Positions 1 to 5,316 of a DNA stretch of 5,316 bases are shown piece by piece. The notes beneath the pieces were generated by a model that searched no databases, was not told the DNA's origin, and worked only from the letters and a program-made list of their open reading frames with translations. Origin of the DNA: an uncultured Rhodopirellula sp. (lineage in GTDB: Bacteria > Planctomycetota > Planctomycetia > Pirellulales > Pirellulaceae); contig CAJXTM010000348.1 in the NCBI GenBank assembly GCA_913061385.1, positions 1-5,316 on the forward strand. The letters are read 5' to 3'. Numbering within the stretch: the first letter of the stretch is position 1; each line of letters begins with the position of its first letter. A program made the translations under genes and the position numbers.

Positions 1-33
1 TCTCGTGGGCTCGGAGATGTGTATAAGAGACAG
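1..33. other. Illumina Nextera adapter remnant (sequencing artefact)
   Basis: These bases match the Nextera transposase read-2 adapter lacking only its first G. The 19-bp Tn5 mosaic end occupies 15-33 and finishes in AAGAGACAG. This is library-preparation sequence left in the assembly, not genome. Genomic sequence starts at 34. Translated from a GTG at 5, the adapter gives the peptide MGSEMCIRDS, an artefact seen in translated assemblies, so any protein starting this way here should be discarded. The junction also cuts the first real gene, so its true start is missing. Confidence 0.97.
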
Positions 34-1277
34 CTCTGGTTCTCTTCATGACGGCTCCCGGCCTAGCGATGTTCTATGGTGGGTTAGTACGGCGCAAGAA
101 TGTGCTGAGCGTGATGATGCAATGTATTTTCCTGATGGGCTTGATGACTATCATCTGGGCGACTTATGGATACTCACTTGCGTTTGGTGGTGAGGGGGGA
201 TGGCTTGGCAACAGCGACTACCTGTTCATGAATGGTGTGCAACGCGAGTGGAGCACAACACTCAATGAACCTGTAACCCCGATGGAAGGCGACATGACCC
301 GAATGACGCACATGCTGTTTCAGGGAATGTTCTTCATCATTACCCCCGCGTTAATCTGCGGTGCGTTTGCCGAACGCATGAAGTTTGTTTCCATGGTGAT
401 CTTCTCGATCGCTTGGGGCACTTTCATCTATTGCCCTCTATGTCACTGGGTGTGGGATAGCGGTCCGCTCTCCTACTTTGCCGGAGAAAACGCAATCATG
501 GGAGGTGCTCTCGACTTTGCAGGCGGGACTGTTGTTCACATCAGCAGCGGTGTCTCGGCATTGGTCGCTGCAATCCTGCTTGGTCCGCGGATGGGCTATC
601 TGAAAGAACCCATACAGCCTCACAACCTGACTTACACGGCTCTGGGAGCAGCGATGCTGTGGGTGGGCTGGTTTGGATTCAATGCAGGAAGCGAACTATT
701 GTCCGATGGTTTGACGAGCAGCGCCTTCGCAACGACCCACTTTGCGGCTGCAGCTGGCGCCGTGACTTGGGCCTTAGCCGAGTGGCTCATTCTTGGAAAA
801 CCAACCGTTTTGGGTGCTAGCAGTGGCGCTGTCGCAGGCTTAGTCTGCATCACACCAGCGGCTGGCTTCGTCAACCTGATGCCCGCTTTGTTAATGGGAG
901 CCGCTGCTGGTCTGGTCTGTTACTTTGCCTGTTCCTGGCTCAAGCACAAACTTGGTTACGATGATGCTCTTGATGCCTTTGGTGTCCACGGAATTGGCGG
1001 TACCCTCGGCGCCGTTCTCACGGGTGTCTTTGCAAGCCGCGTCTGCTGGGACGTGAGCGAAGGTGTACCAATTGGCTTGATTGAATCAGGCGGAAATCCA
1101 TCACTTCTCATTGGCCAAATCGCTGCTGTGCTGATCACCATCGCCTTCGCAGGGATCGGAAGCTTGGTACTGCTGAAGTTGCTCGACATAACCATTGGTT
1201 TGCGTGTACCCGCGGAAGATGAACAGCGAGGACTGGACATCACCGCTCACGGTGAAGAGGGTTACATGCTGGCGTAG
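34..1277 (+). CDS. amt: Ammonium transporter Amt, 5'-truncated (copy 1)
   Basis: Inner-membrane ammonium channel/transporter of the Amt/MEP/Rh family. The frame is open back to the adapter and reads LVLF before the Met at 48. The neighbouring paralogue has LVLFMT at residues 50-55, so the Met at 48 is internal to the first helix and about 49 N-terminal residues, including any signal peptide, are lost. Counting that Met as 1 (409 residues to the TAG stop), the family residues are present, E. coli AmtB numbers in brackets: F95 (F107 gate), W136 (W148), D156 (D160), twin histidines H164 and H314 (H168, H318), F211 (F215) and S215 (S219). The signature DFAGGTVVH is at 156-164. The tail, with GLD at 395-397 and HGEEGY at 401-406, resembles the GlnK-binding end of AmtB. 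The W136-D156 loop is 8 residues longer than in copy 2. It converges on copy 2. No PII gene is visible. Confidence 0.96.
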
Positions 1278-1284
1278 TTTTCGC

Positions 1285-1312
1285 CGGTTTTGACTGTCAG
1301 CTTTCAAAACTG
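1285..1312 (+). terminator. Stem-loop just after amt copy 1
   Basis: Arms CGGTTTTGA (1285-1293) and TCAAAACTG (1304-1312) form nine pairs including one G-T wobble, around a 10-nt loop. It begins 8 nt after the stop codon. It is AT-rich in the middle and not followed by a T-run, so it may be a 3'-end stabilising hairpin or a weak terminator rather than a standard intrinsic terminator. Confidence 0.4.
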
Positions 1313-1343
1313 TCCGTCATATTGATCGACCTGAAAACGGCAA

Positions 1344-1370
1344 CGGCCGTCACCATCACTGTGGCGGCCG
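1344..1370. terminator. GC-rich stem-loop, possible terminator between amt genes
   Basis: Arms CGGCCGTCAC (1344-1353) and GTGGCGGCCG (1361-1370) pair over ten positions, one a G-T wobble, with a 7-nt loop. This is the strongest hairpin in the gap. Neither side has an adjacent run of T. Read on the minus strand, TTTT appears a few bases after the stem (complement of the A-run at 1334-1337), giving weak support for stopping read-through from copy 2. It may act in both directions. Confidence 0.45.
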
Positions 1371-1604
1371 CTGTCTATCGAGGCAACCGGCATCCTTGGC
1401 TGACTTTTACCTGCAGGCACAAGGCGAACCGTTCCTGAAACACACTTATCTGGGAGAACGTGCTGTCAGGTCAGCATCTAGCTCGCCGCAATCAAGTTCC
1501 TGCACGGTTGCTCCTGACACCACTGTTGAGACATAAAAAATCCCCAACTACGCCATGCCTCACATTGAGAAAACGGCGATCCTGGCTTGTCAATTTTGAT
1601 TCCG

Positions 1605-1627
1605 AACCCGCAGCCGTGCTCCGGGTT
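1605..1627 (-). terminator. Stem-loop just after amt copy 2
   Basis: On the minus strand, starting 23 nt past the TGA of copy 2, AACCCG and CGGGTT form a 6-bp stem. Inside it, after a G-G mismatch, AGC/GCT forms three more pairs closing a 3-nt loop. No T-tract follows, so intrinsic termination is uncertain. The position directly after the gene is the main support. Confidence 0.35.
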
Positions 1628-1650
1628 AGAAACATCGTTGGCCGAACTAA

Positions 1651-3012
1651 TCAGTGCAGAATATAACCACGTTCTTCGTGCTCGGACAAATCAAGACCGC
1701 GAGTTTCCGTGGTCGCATCGACTCGAAGACCAACCAACAACTGAGTGAGTTTAAGAATCACGATGGTCGCAATGATCGTATAAATCGCGGCTGATGATGC
1801 TCCTACAAATTGGGTCCATACACTGCCCAAAATACTGTAACTTTCCGCTCCCGCCTGATTTCCACCAAACATTTCCGCAGCGAAAACGCCGCACAGGATT
1901 GTCCCTAAGAAACCACCGACTCCGTGAACGCCAAACACATCAAGCGAATCATCGTATTTTAAGCGTTGCTTGAGTTTGGTTGCAAAGACATAGCACAGAA
2001 CAGCCGACGCCGCCCCAATGGCCAATGCCCCTATCGGTCCAACATATCCTGATGCCGGTGTGATCGCGGCAAGTCCTGCAATCGATCCAGTGGCAGCTCC
2101 AAGCACACTTGGTTTTCCCAGTTGCACCCATTCAATCGCTAGCCAGACCAAGGTTGCCATTGCAGCAGAAAGGTGGGTGACGAAAAGTGCCATCGCTGCA
2201 TCACCATTAGCTCCCAACGCGCTACCTGCATTGAAACCAAACCAGCCCACCCACAACATTCCAGTTCCGGTGACAGTCATCGTCATGTTGTGTGGTGGTT
2301 CGAGTTCTCGTGGATAGCCTGAACGAGGCCCTACCATGATGCAAGCCACCAAGGCTCCTAATCCGGCCGTGACATGAACCACAATTCCACCTGCGAAATC
2401 CATGACACCCATGTCGCTGTACGCTCCCCCGCCCCATGTCATGTGACAAATGGGGACGTAAACCACCAGAAGCCAAATACTGGAGAACAAAAGCACTGCC
2501 GAAAACTTCATTCGTTCAACAAAAGCGCCGACCATCAGTGCCGGGGTAATGATCGCGAACGTCATTTGAAACGCTGCAAACAAGATGGTGGGAATCCCGC
2601 TTGCGGGCTCATCATCGCCACTAGTGACGTACACCGAGGAACTATCAATACCACTCATCATGAACGCATCCCAATCACCAATGTAACGATTGAGCGCTTC
2701 GCTTTCCGGTGTTCCAAAGGCAAGCGTGTAGCCGCAGACGACCCAGATAATCGACATCAAGGCAGTCAAAACCAGACACTGCATCAGAACTGACAATACA
2801 TTTTTCTTGCGCACCAAGCCGGCGTAAAAGAGCGCCAGAGCAGGGATCGTCATGAACAGCACAAGAGCCGTTGAAGCGAGCACCCATGCAGTATCACCGG
2901 TGTTAACGACGGGATCAGTTTCAGCAGCCGACGCTTGCGTGCAACGCAAACCTCCGATCAAAAGCAGTGAAACAAAAGTAAATGCAAGCCGATAAGAAAA
3001 TTTCTTCAACAT
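1651..3012 (-). CDS. amt: Ammonium transporter Amt, complete (copy 2)
   Basis: Complete 453-residue Amt/MEP/Rh-family ammonium transporter of the inner membrane. Residues 1-30 look like a Sec signal peptide: KK near the start, a hydrophobic stretch at 10-21, then ASAA before ETDP. This matches the family habit of a cleaved leader before 11 helices. Conduction residues are all present (E. coli AmtB numbers in brackets): F152 (F107), W193 (W148), D205 (D160), H213 and H363 (H168, H318), F260 (F215) and S264 (S219). VGWFGFNAGS lies at 255-264 and DVFGVHGVGG at 358-367. The tail keeps GLDL but reads SEHEERGY where AmtB and copy 1 have HGE, so PII contact may differ. The ATG at 3012 is chosen because it gives the signal peptide and has AAAGGA upstream. 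The MFS gene lies 394 bases upstream on the same strand, behind a terminator-like hairpin, so a separate promoter is likely. Confidence 0.97.
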   Translation of the reverse strand: MLKKFSYRLAFTFVSLLLIGGLRCTQASAAETDPVVNTGDTAWVLASTALVLFMTIPALALFYAGLVRKKNVLSVLMQCLVLTALMSIIWVVCGYTLAFGTPESEALNRYIGDWDAFMMSGIDSSSVYVTSGDDEPASGIPTILFAAFQMTFAIITPALMVGAFVERMKFSAVLLFSSIWLLVVYVPICHMTWGGGAYSDMGVMDFAGGIVVHVTAGLGALVACIMVGPRSGYPRELEPPHNMTMTVTGTGMLWVGWFGFNAGSALGANGDAAMALFVTHLSAAMATLVWLAIEWVQLGKPSVLGAATGSIAGLAAITPASGYVGPIGALAIGAASAVLCYVFATKLKQRLKYDDSLDVFGVHGVGGFLGTILCGVFAAEMFGGNQAGAESYSILGSVWTQFVGASSAAIYTIIATIVILKLTQLLVGLRVDATTETRGLDLSEHEERGYILH

Positions 3013-3023
3013 AAGTAAATCGA

Positions 3024-3029
3024 TCCTTT
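3024..3029 (-). promoter_or_regulatory. Ribosome-binding site of amt copy 2
   Basis: The minus strand reads AAAGGA here, 11 nt before the ATG at 3012. The spacing is slightly long, but it is the best Shine-Dalgarno match near the start and agrees with the start that gives an intact signal peptide. Confidence 0.5.
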
Positions 3030-3034
3030 GAGGT

Positions 3035-3059
3035 CACTTGTATCCGCCAAGTTCAAGTG
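3035..3059. promoter_or_regulatory. Inverted repeat upstream of amt copy 2
   Basis: CACTTG (3035-3040) and CAAGTG (3054-3059) are perfect inverted hexamers separated by 13 nt. A second CAAGT at 3048-3052 allows an alternative, tighter fold with ACTTG. The element sits 22 nt before the start codon, just upstream of the ribosome-binding site. It could be an operator or a leader hairpin; a chance hexamer pair is also possible. I saw no correctly spaced sigma-54 GG-N10-GC box on the minus strand in this gap. Confidence 0.25.
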
Positions 3060-3357
3060 CAGAACATCAAAATCGTATTACAAGAAGCTTAAATTGTGTA
3101 TGAGGGGTGTGAAAATCAGCGTGACGACAAGCAGCCAGAACGGATGGATGAGAACTGCTCAATCGATGACCACCGGCTTGAGAACCGCCGATAAATCCGT
3201 ATTTTCGATGATTCGCGACGAAAAAGGTATATTTCAACCAAAATCAGGCAGCGAGCATCGGCTTTTCTTGCTCCAGCAACGCCACGGCTAATAAATCCGA
3301 TTTCTTCCAGCAGCATCGGCACTGGCCAAGTAATCAGGGCCGCGGCAAAACAATTTT

Positions 3358-3384
3358 CTTGGCAGGGTCTAGTAAGACGCCAAG
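3358..3384 (-). terminator. Probable terminator hairpin after the MFS gene
   Basis: On the minus strand the hairpin begins 22 nt past the MFS stop codon. CTTGGC (outer) and GTCT (inner) pair with AGAC and GCCAAG, giving 6 + 4 base pairs with a 3-nt one-sided bulge and a 4-nt loop. The sequence after it on the minus strand is AAAATTGTTTTG, so a broken T-run follows after four As. This is the best terminator candidate in the window and argues that the downstream amt is transcribed separately. Confidence 0.5.
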
Positions 3385-3406
3385 CAAATCATCGCCAACC
3401 GTAAGA

Positions 3407-4759
3407 TTAATCAGGAGTGGTTTCACTACTAGCATGCTGATCAACTGGAAAAAGGAAACTAGCAAGAGCCGTAAACAACAAAGTGGCAGCCGCTATCCAT
3501 TGGGTCCACGCCAACCCAAGTTGGCTGGCGACCTGGCCCCAAATCAGTGAGCCCAAGGCCATCGCCAATGCCATGGTGGTCAAGTAAGCCCCCATACCAC
3601 GGGCGCGGATATGATTCGCCAAGGTCATCTGAGCGGTTGCATTGAGGGTGGTTAAACAGATCATCCAGGCAGCTCCCATGATAAAGCATGCAAACAGCGC
3701 AATCGCGTCATGCATCCATGTGTCACCTTCGGAATGCCCAAGGATGAACAGACCAATGGCAAAACAGACCATGCTCGCTGCAAGGGTTCGGTCCATCAAG
3801 AGTCTGCGGTGCAATGCATGCAGCACCCTTGCAGCAACCACAGCTCCCACACCGATGCTGGTGACCAACAGTCCATAGCCTTCGGCTCCCCAGTACAGTT
3901 GCTGACGCGCCACCAATGGCAGCAGCGACCAAAGTGCTGTGGCAGGCAGCAGGAACAACAGAACACCGACCAATACATTACGCATGGTGCGTTCCTGCAT
4001 CACATACAGAAATCCTTCCTTCAGTGCTGCGTGGTACGAAAGCCCACCGGAGGATTCGGTTTTTTCGCGTTTCCAAAAGAGCAAAACAATGAGCACACCT
4101 GCGAACGACAATGCGTTGACAGCAAAAGCCACCCAGACTCCTGCCGTAGCAATCAGAACACCACCCAGGGCAGGTCCTGCCGCTCGCGCCAAATTGAAAC
4201 TGATGCTTCCCAAAGCGATCGCACGAGCAATCTGCTTTGGAGGTACCAAAATAGGTATCGTTGCTTGCCATGTTAGAACGTGCATGACCAAGCCCAAGCC
4301 AATCGCAAACGTTAATCCCAACAAAGACCATGAGGTAATGACCTGTTGCCACGTCAACAACGCCAACAACGAAGCAAACGAGAACATCATCAACTGGGTC
4401 ACAATCAACAACTGTCGTCGATCGATGCGATCCGCGATCACGCCCGCTGGAATTGCCAGAAAGATCATTGGCCCCGACATTGCGATGCGGACAGCTGAAA
4501 CCGTTTGTGGATCAGGATCCAGACTGGTCATCAACCATCCCGCGCCAACTTCGTGAATCCACGTACCCAGATTGGAAATCAGAGATGCGATCCAGAACGC
4601 CCTGAAAATTGGCTGACGCAACGGAGCCCATGCTGCTCCGTCATCGTACAGACTGCTGCCGTCATCGGGTGAATTCACGGCTCCACTGCCAGCTATCGAC
4701 AGATCCCGATCGGGACCGGGATCCTCAGTTCGATTCAACGGTGGCTCAGAGTCCGGCAT
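3407..4759 (-). CDS. MFS-family exporter, MFS_3/EntS-like
   Basis: Predicted 12-helix inner-membrane exporter of the major facilitator superfamily, 450 residues from the ATG at 4759. The substrate is unknown; relatives of the MFS_3 (EntS-like) type export siderophores or drugs. After a hydrophilic, acidic N-terminal segment (1-43) comes PLRQPIFRAFW (46-56) and the first helix with NLGTWIHEVGAGWLMTSL (63-80), a typical opening of this group. The MFS loop 2-3 motif is at 106-115 (G106, D110, R111, R114, R115). NLARAAGPALGG (189-200) matches the helix-5 pattern of MFS_3. A central polar linker at about 230-260 divides the halves, and the second half ends in RARGMGAYLTTMALAMALGS (385-404). Translation could instead begin at TTG 4819 or GTG 4816, adding 19-20 residues after AAGGGG; I prefer the ATG although its upstream site is weak. 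It is probably monocistronic given the hairpin after its stop. Confidence 0.88.
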   Translation of the reverse strand: MPDSEPPLNRTEDPGPDRDLSIAGSGAVNSPDDGSSLYDDGAAWAPLRQPIFRAFWIASLISNLGTWIHEVGAGWLMTSLDPDPQTVSAVRIAMSGPMIFLAIPAGVIADRIDRRQLLIVTQLMMFSFASLLALLTWQQVITSWSLLGLTFAIGLGLVMHVLTWQATIPILVPPKQIARAIALGSISFNLARAAGPALGGVLIATAGVWVAFAVNALSFAGVLIVLLFWKREKTESSGGLSYHAALKEGFLYVMQERTMRNVLVGVLLFLLPATALWSLLPLVARQQLYWGAEGYGLLVTSIGVGAVVAARVLHALHRRLLMDRTLAASMVCFAIGLFILGHSEGDTWMHDAIALFACFIMGAAWMICLTTLNATAQMTLANHIRARGMGAYLTTMALAMALGSLIWGQVASQLGLAWTQWIAAATLLFTALASFLFPVDQHASSETTPD

Positions 4760-4922
4760 GCTGTTTTTCTGGAGTGGAAATACCGCGAACTGAGAATCAG
4801 ACCCGCGAATAGACACCAAGCCCCTTGATGCAGGGGGGAATAGGCATCCTCTTCCAGTTTAGGTCAGCCGTAAACCCGGGCTTCCGCTTATTGAGAGCAG
4901 ATTTTGAGCTAGGTTTCCTGAG

Positions 4923-4934
4923 GTACAAATGTAC
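4923..4934. promoter_or_regulatory. Perfect 12-bp palindrome upstream of the MFS gene
   Basis: GTACA-AA-TGTAC is a perfect inverted repeat with a 2-nt centre, about 165 bases upstream of the MFS ATG. On the minus strand it overlaps a TTGTAC that, 16 nt before CAAAAT, forms a poor -35/-10 pair. A dimeric repressor site over a promoter would fit an exporter gene, but the promoter match is weak. Confidence 0.3.
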
Positions 4935-4963
4935 TGACGGTTTGGATACAGGACTTTGCAAAA

Positions 4964-4979
4964 GATAACACTTGCTATC
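4964..4979. promoter_or_regulatory. Imperfect 16-bp palindrome upstream of the MFS gene
   Basis: GATAACACTTGCTATC is symmetric at 12 of 16 positions: the outer GATA/TATC and the inner CA/TG match across the centre. It lies about 205 bases upstream of the MFS ATG and 30 bases beyond the perfect palindrome. It has the size and form of a dimeric-regulator operator. There is no regulator gene in the window to pair it with. Confidence 0.22.
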
Positions 4980-5167
4980 ACAGCGTCGGTGATCCACCCA
5001 CATTGGGATCTGCTGGTCCTGTCGGCGGGCATGTTGTTTGCTCCCGCCAGAATTATGTGCGCTACTTACCCGCACGCCAACACAACAGGGGCATCGCGAT
5101 GGTGCTGCGCACGAAAACAACAGTCTTTGGCAAGGGCACTGTGCTCACGGGAACTGCGATCAAGATT

Positions 5168-5193
5168 CCGCCTTTCCGGCGGGCCCTTTGGGC
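5168..5193 (-). terminator. Two adjacent GC-rich hairpins
   Basis: CCGCC-TTTCC-GGCGG (5168-5182) is followed directly by GCCC-TTT-GGGC (5183-5193), giving two tight back-to-back hairpins. On the minus strand the larger one has the loop GGAAA and is followed by AATCTTGATC, a weak T-containing tail. It lies 35 nt beyond a minus-strand stop codon at 5229-5231, so it could terminate a gene entering from the right edge. Without a T-tract this is tentative. Confidence 0.3.
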
Positions 5194-5228
5194 GATACCC
5201 AGCGACCCGACTCGTACGCATCAGACTG

Positions 5229-5316
5229 CTACTTATCGGGATCGATCACCGCGAACTGGTCGGCAACATTTCGGATTTGGCAACATTTCGGATTTGGCAA
5301 CATTTCGGATTTGGCA
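5229..5316 (-). other. Possible 3' end of a gene entering from the right edge
   Basis: On the minus strand one frame is open from the window edge to a TAG at 5229-5231. It passes through the 17-bp repeat, giving a repeating unit that includes MLPNPKCCQIRNVA, and ends in DQFAVIDPDK. The ending looks protein-like and hairpins follow. However, the repeat has no stop codon in any frame, so openness across it is not evidence of coding. I do not recognise it, and it may equally be intergenic repeat. Confidence 0.15.
5262..5316. repeat. 17-bp tandem repeat, at least 3.2 copies, at window end
   Basis: The unit GGCAACATTTCGGATTT occurs perfectly at 5262-5278, 5279-5295 and 5296-5312, then GGCA continues to the last base. 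The array runs off the window, so the true copy number is unknown; repeats of this kind commonly end short-read contigs. Because 17 is not a multiple of 3, a translated array would repeat every 17 residues, and no stop codon appears on either strand. It could be a minisatellite (VNTR), an iteron-like array or an assembly artefact. Confidence 0.92.

Larger units (their letters stand above)
1278..1650. other. Non-coding gap between convergent amt genes
   Basis: This 373-base stretch separates the stop codons of the two Amt genes, which point toward each other. I see no convincing gene in it. The longest plus-strand frame (from 1460) is 68 codons, resembles nothing I know and runs into the end of copy 2. 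The stretch holds three stem-loops, listed separately, which fits a shared transcription-termination zone. None has a classic long T-tract. Confidence 0.7.
3013..3406. other. Non-coding gap between amt copy 2 and the MFS gene
   Basis: This 394-base gap must hold the 3' end of the MFS transcript and probably the amt promoter. Next to the MFS stop is a terminator-like hairpin (3358-3384). Next to amt are the ribosome-binding site and an inverted repeat. In between are only short unconvincing frames (for example 68 codons on the minus strand, 3116-3322). Two short direct repeats occur: ATAAATCCG at 3191-3199 and 3291-3299, exactly 100 bases apart, and AGCATCGGC at 3254-3262 and 3312-3320. I could not pick a confident promoter. 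Confidence 0.6.
4760..5316. other. Upstream region of the MFS gene with no clear gene
   Basis: About 560 bases without a recognisable complete gene. A 107-codon minus-strand frame (4797-5120) is rich in Cys, Arg, Lys and Pro, overlaps the MFS start region in another frame and resembles nothing I know. A plus-strand frame from ATG 5055 stays open to the window end (about 87 codons) but also looks non-coding, with many Arg and Cys. The region contains two palindromes that could be operators for the MFS gene, two adjacent GC hairpins, and the terminal tandem repeat. Confidence 0.55.

Noticed and set aside
1..33. Genuine transposon end (Tn5-type mosaic end)
   Set aside because: The 14 bases before the mosaic end are Nextera adapter sequence rather than transposon or host DNA, and it sits exactly at the window edge.
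1460..1666. 68-codon plus-strand frame between the two amt genes
   Set aside because: It overlaps the end of amt copy 2 on the other strand, is basic and low in recognisable pattern, and lacks a clear ribosome-binding site.
3028..3291. 87-codon plus-strand frame upstream of amt copy 2
   Set aside because: No recognisable domain or good start context, and it covers the ribosome-binding site and probable promoter of amt copy 2.
3116..3322. 68-codon minus-strand frame beginning MPMLLEEIGF
   Set aside because: The first residues look protein-like and could hint at a small protein, but the rest is Arg/Ser-rich and I know no family match. The start is GTG without a clear ribosome-binding site.
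3320..3406. Possible sigma-54 promoter-like stretches on the minus strand upstream of amt copy 2
   Set aside because: TGGC...TTGC-like and TTGG...TGC-like pairs occur, but the GG-to-GC spacing is 9 or 11 rather than 10, which is normally not functional.
3710..4556. Long plus-strand frames (188 and 205 codons) opposite the MFS gene
   Set aside because: They are antisense shadows of a well-supported membrane protein; their composition is Gln/His/Thr/Pro-rich with no domain.
4797..5120. 107-codon minus-strand frame upstream of the MFS gene
   Set aside because: Cys/Lys/Arg/Pro-rich with no family resemblance; it overlaps the MFS start region in another frame and covers the palindromes.
5262..5316. 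CRISPR array
   Set aside because: The repeats are directly adjacent with no spacers and only 17 bp long, so this is a simple tandem repeat.

Overview
The window looks like one end-trimmed contig from a short-read bacterial assembly. Bases 1-33 are not biological: they match the Illumina Nextera transposase adapter, ending in the 19-bp Tn5 mosaic end. The last ~55 bases are a 17-bp tandem repeat that runs off the window. The organism cannot be named from the sequence. Base composition looks near balanced, genes are well spaced (three gaps of roughly 370-560 bp), and Shine-Dalgarno sites are weak. A planctomycete-like or other Gram-negative environmental bacterium would fit, but this is a weak inference.

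Layout: (1) 34-1277, plus strand, a 5'-truncated Amt/MEP/Rh-family ammonium transporter. (2) 1278-1650, a non-coding gap between two gene tails, holding three stem-loops. (3) 1651-3012, minus strand, a second, complete Amt transporter with a signal peptide. (4) 3013-3406, a non-coding gap with a ribosome-binding site and an inverted repeat before the second amt, and a terminator-like hairpin just after the next gene. (5) 3407-4759 (possibly to 4819), minus strand, a 12-helix MFS exporter of the MFS_3/EntS-like type. (6) 4760-5316, non-coding as far as can be seen, with two palindromes upstream of the exporter gene, paired GC hairpins, a possible gene tail on the minus strand and the terminal repeat.

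The two Amt genes are paralogues arranged tail to tail. Both keep the conduction residues of the family (twin histidines, the Phe gate, the Trp/Ser/Phe recruitment site and the structural Asp), so both are predicted to take up ammonium through the inner membrane. They differ in a periplasmic loop and in the C-terminal tail that in this family contacts PII (GlnK) proteins. No glnK/glnB gene is visible; one could lie upstream of the truncated copy. The MFS gene lies upstream of the second amt on the same strand, but a ~394-bp gap with its own hairpin makes a shared transcript unlikely, and nothing ties it to nitrogen metabolism.

I found no clear novel system. The points most worth a second look are the adapter contamination and the false start it creates, the divergence between the paired Amt paralogues, and the repeat at the window edge, which is open in all six frames.
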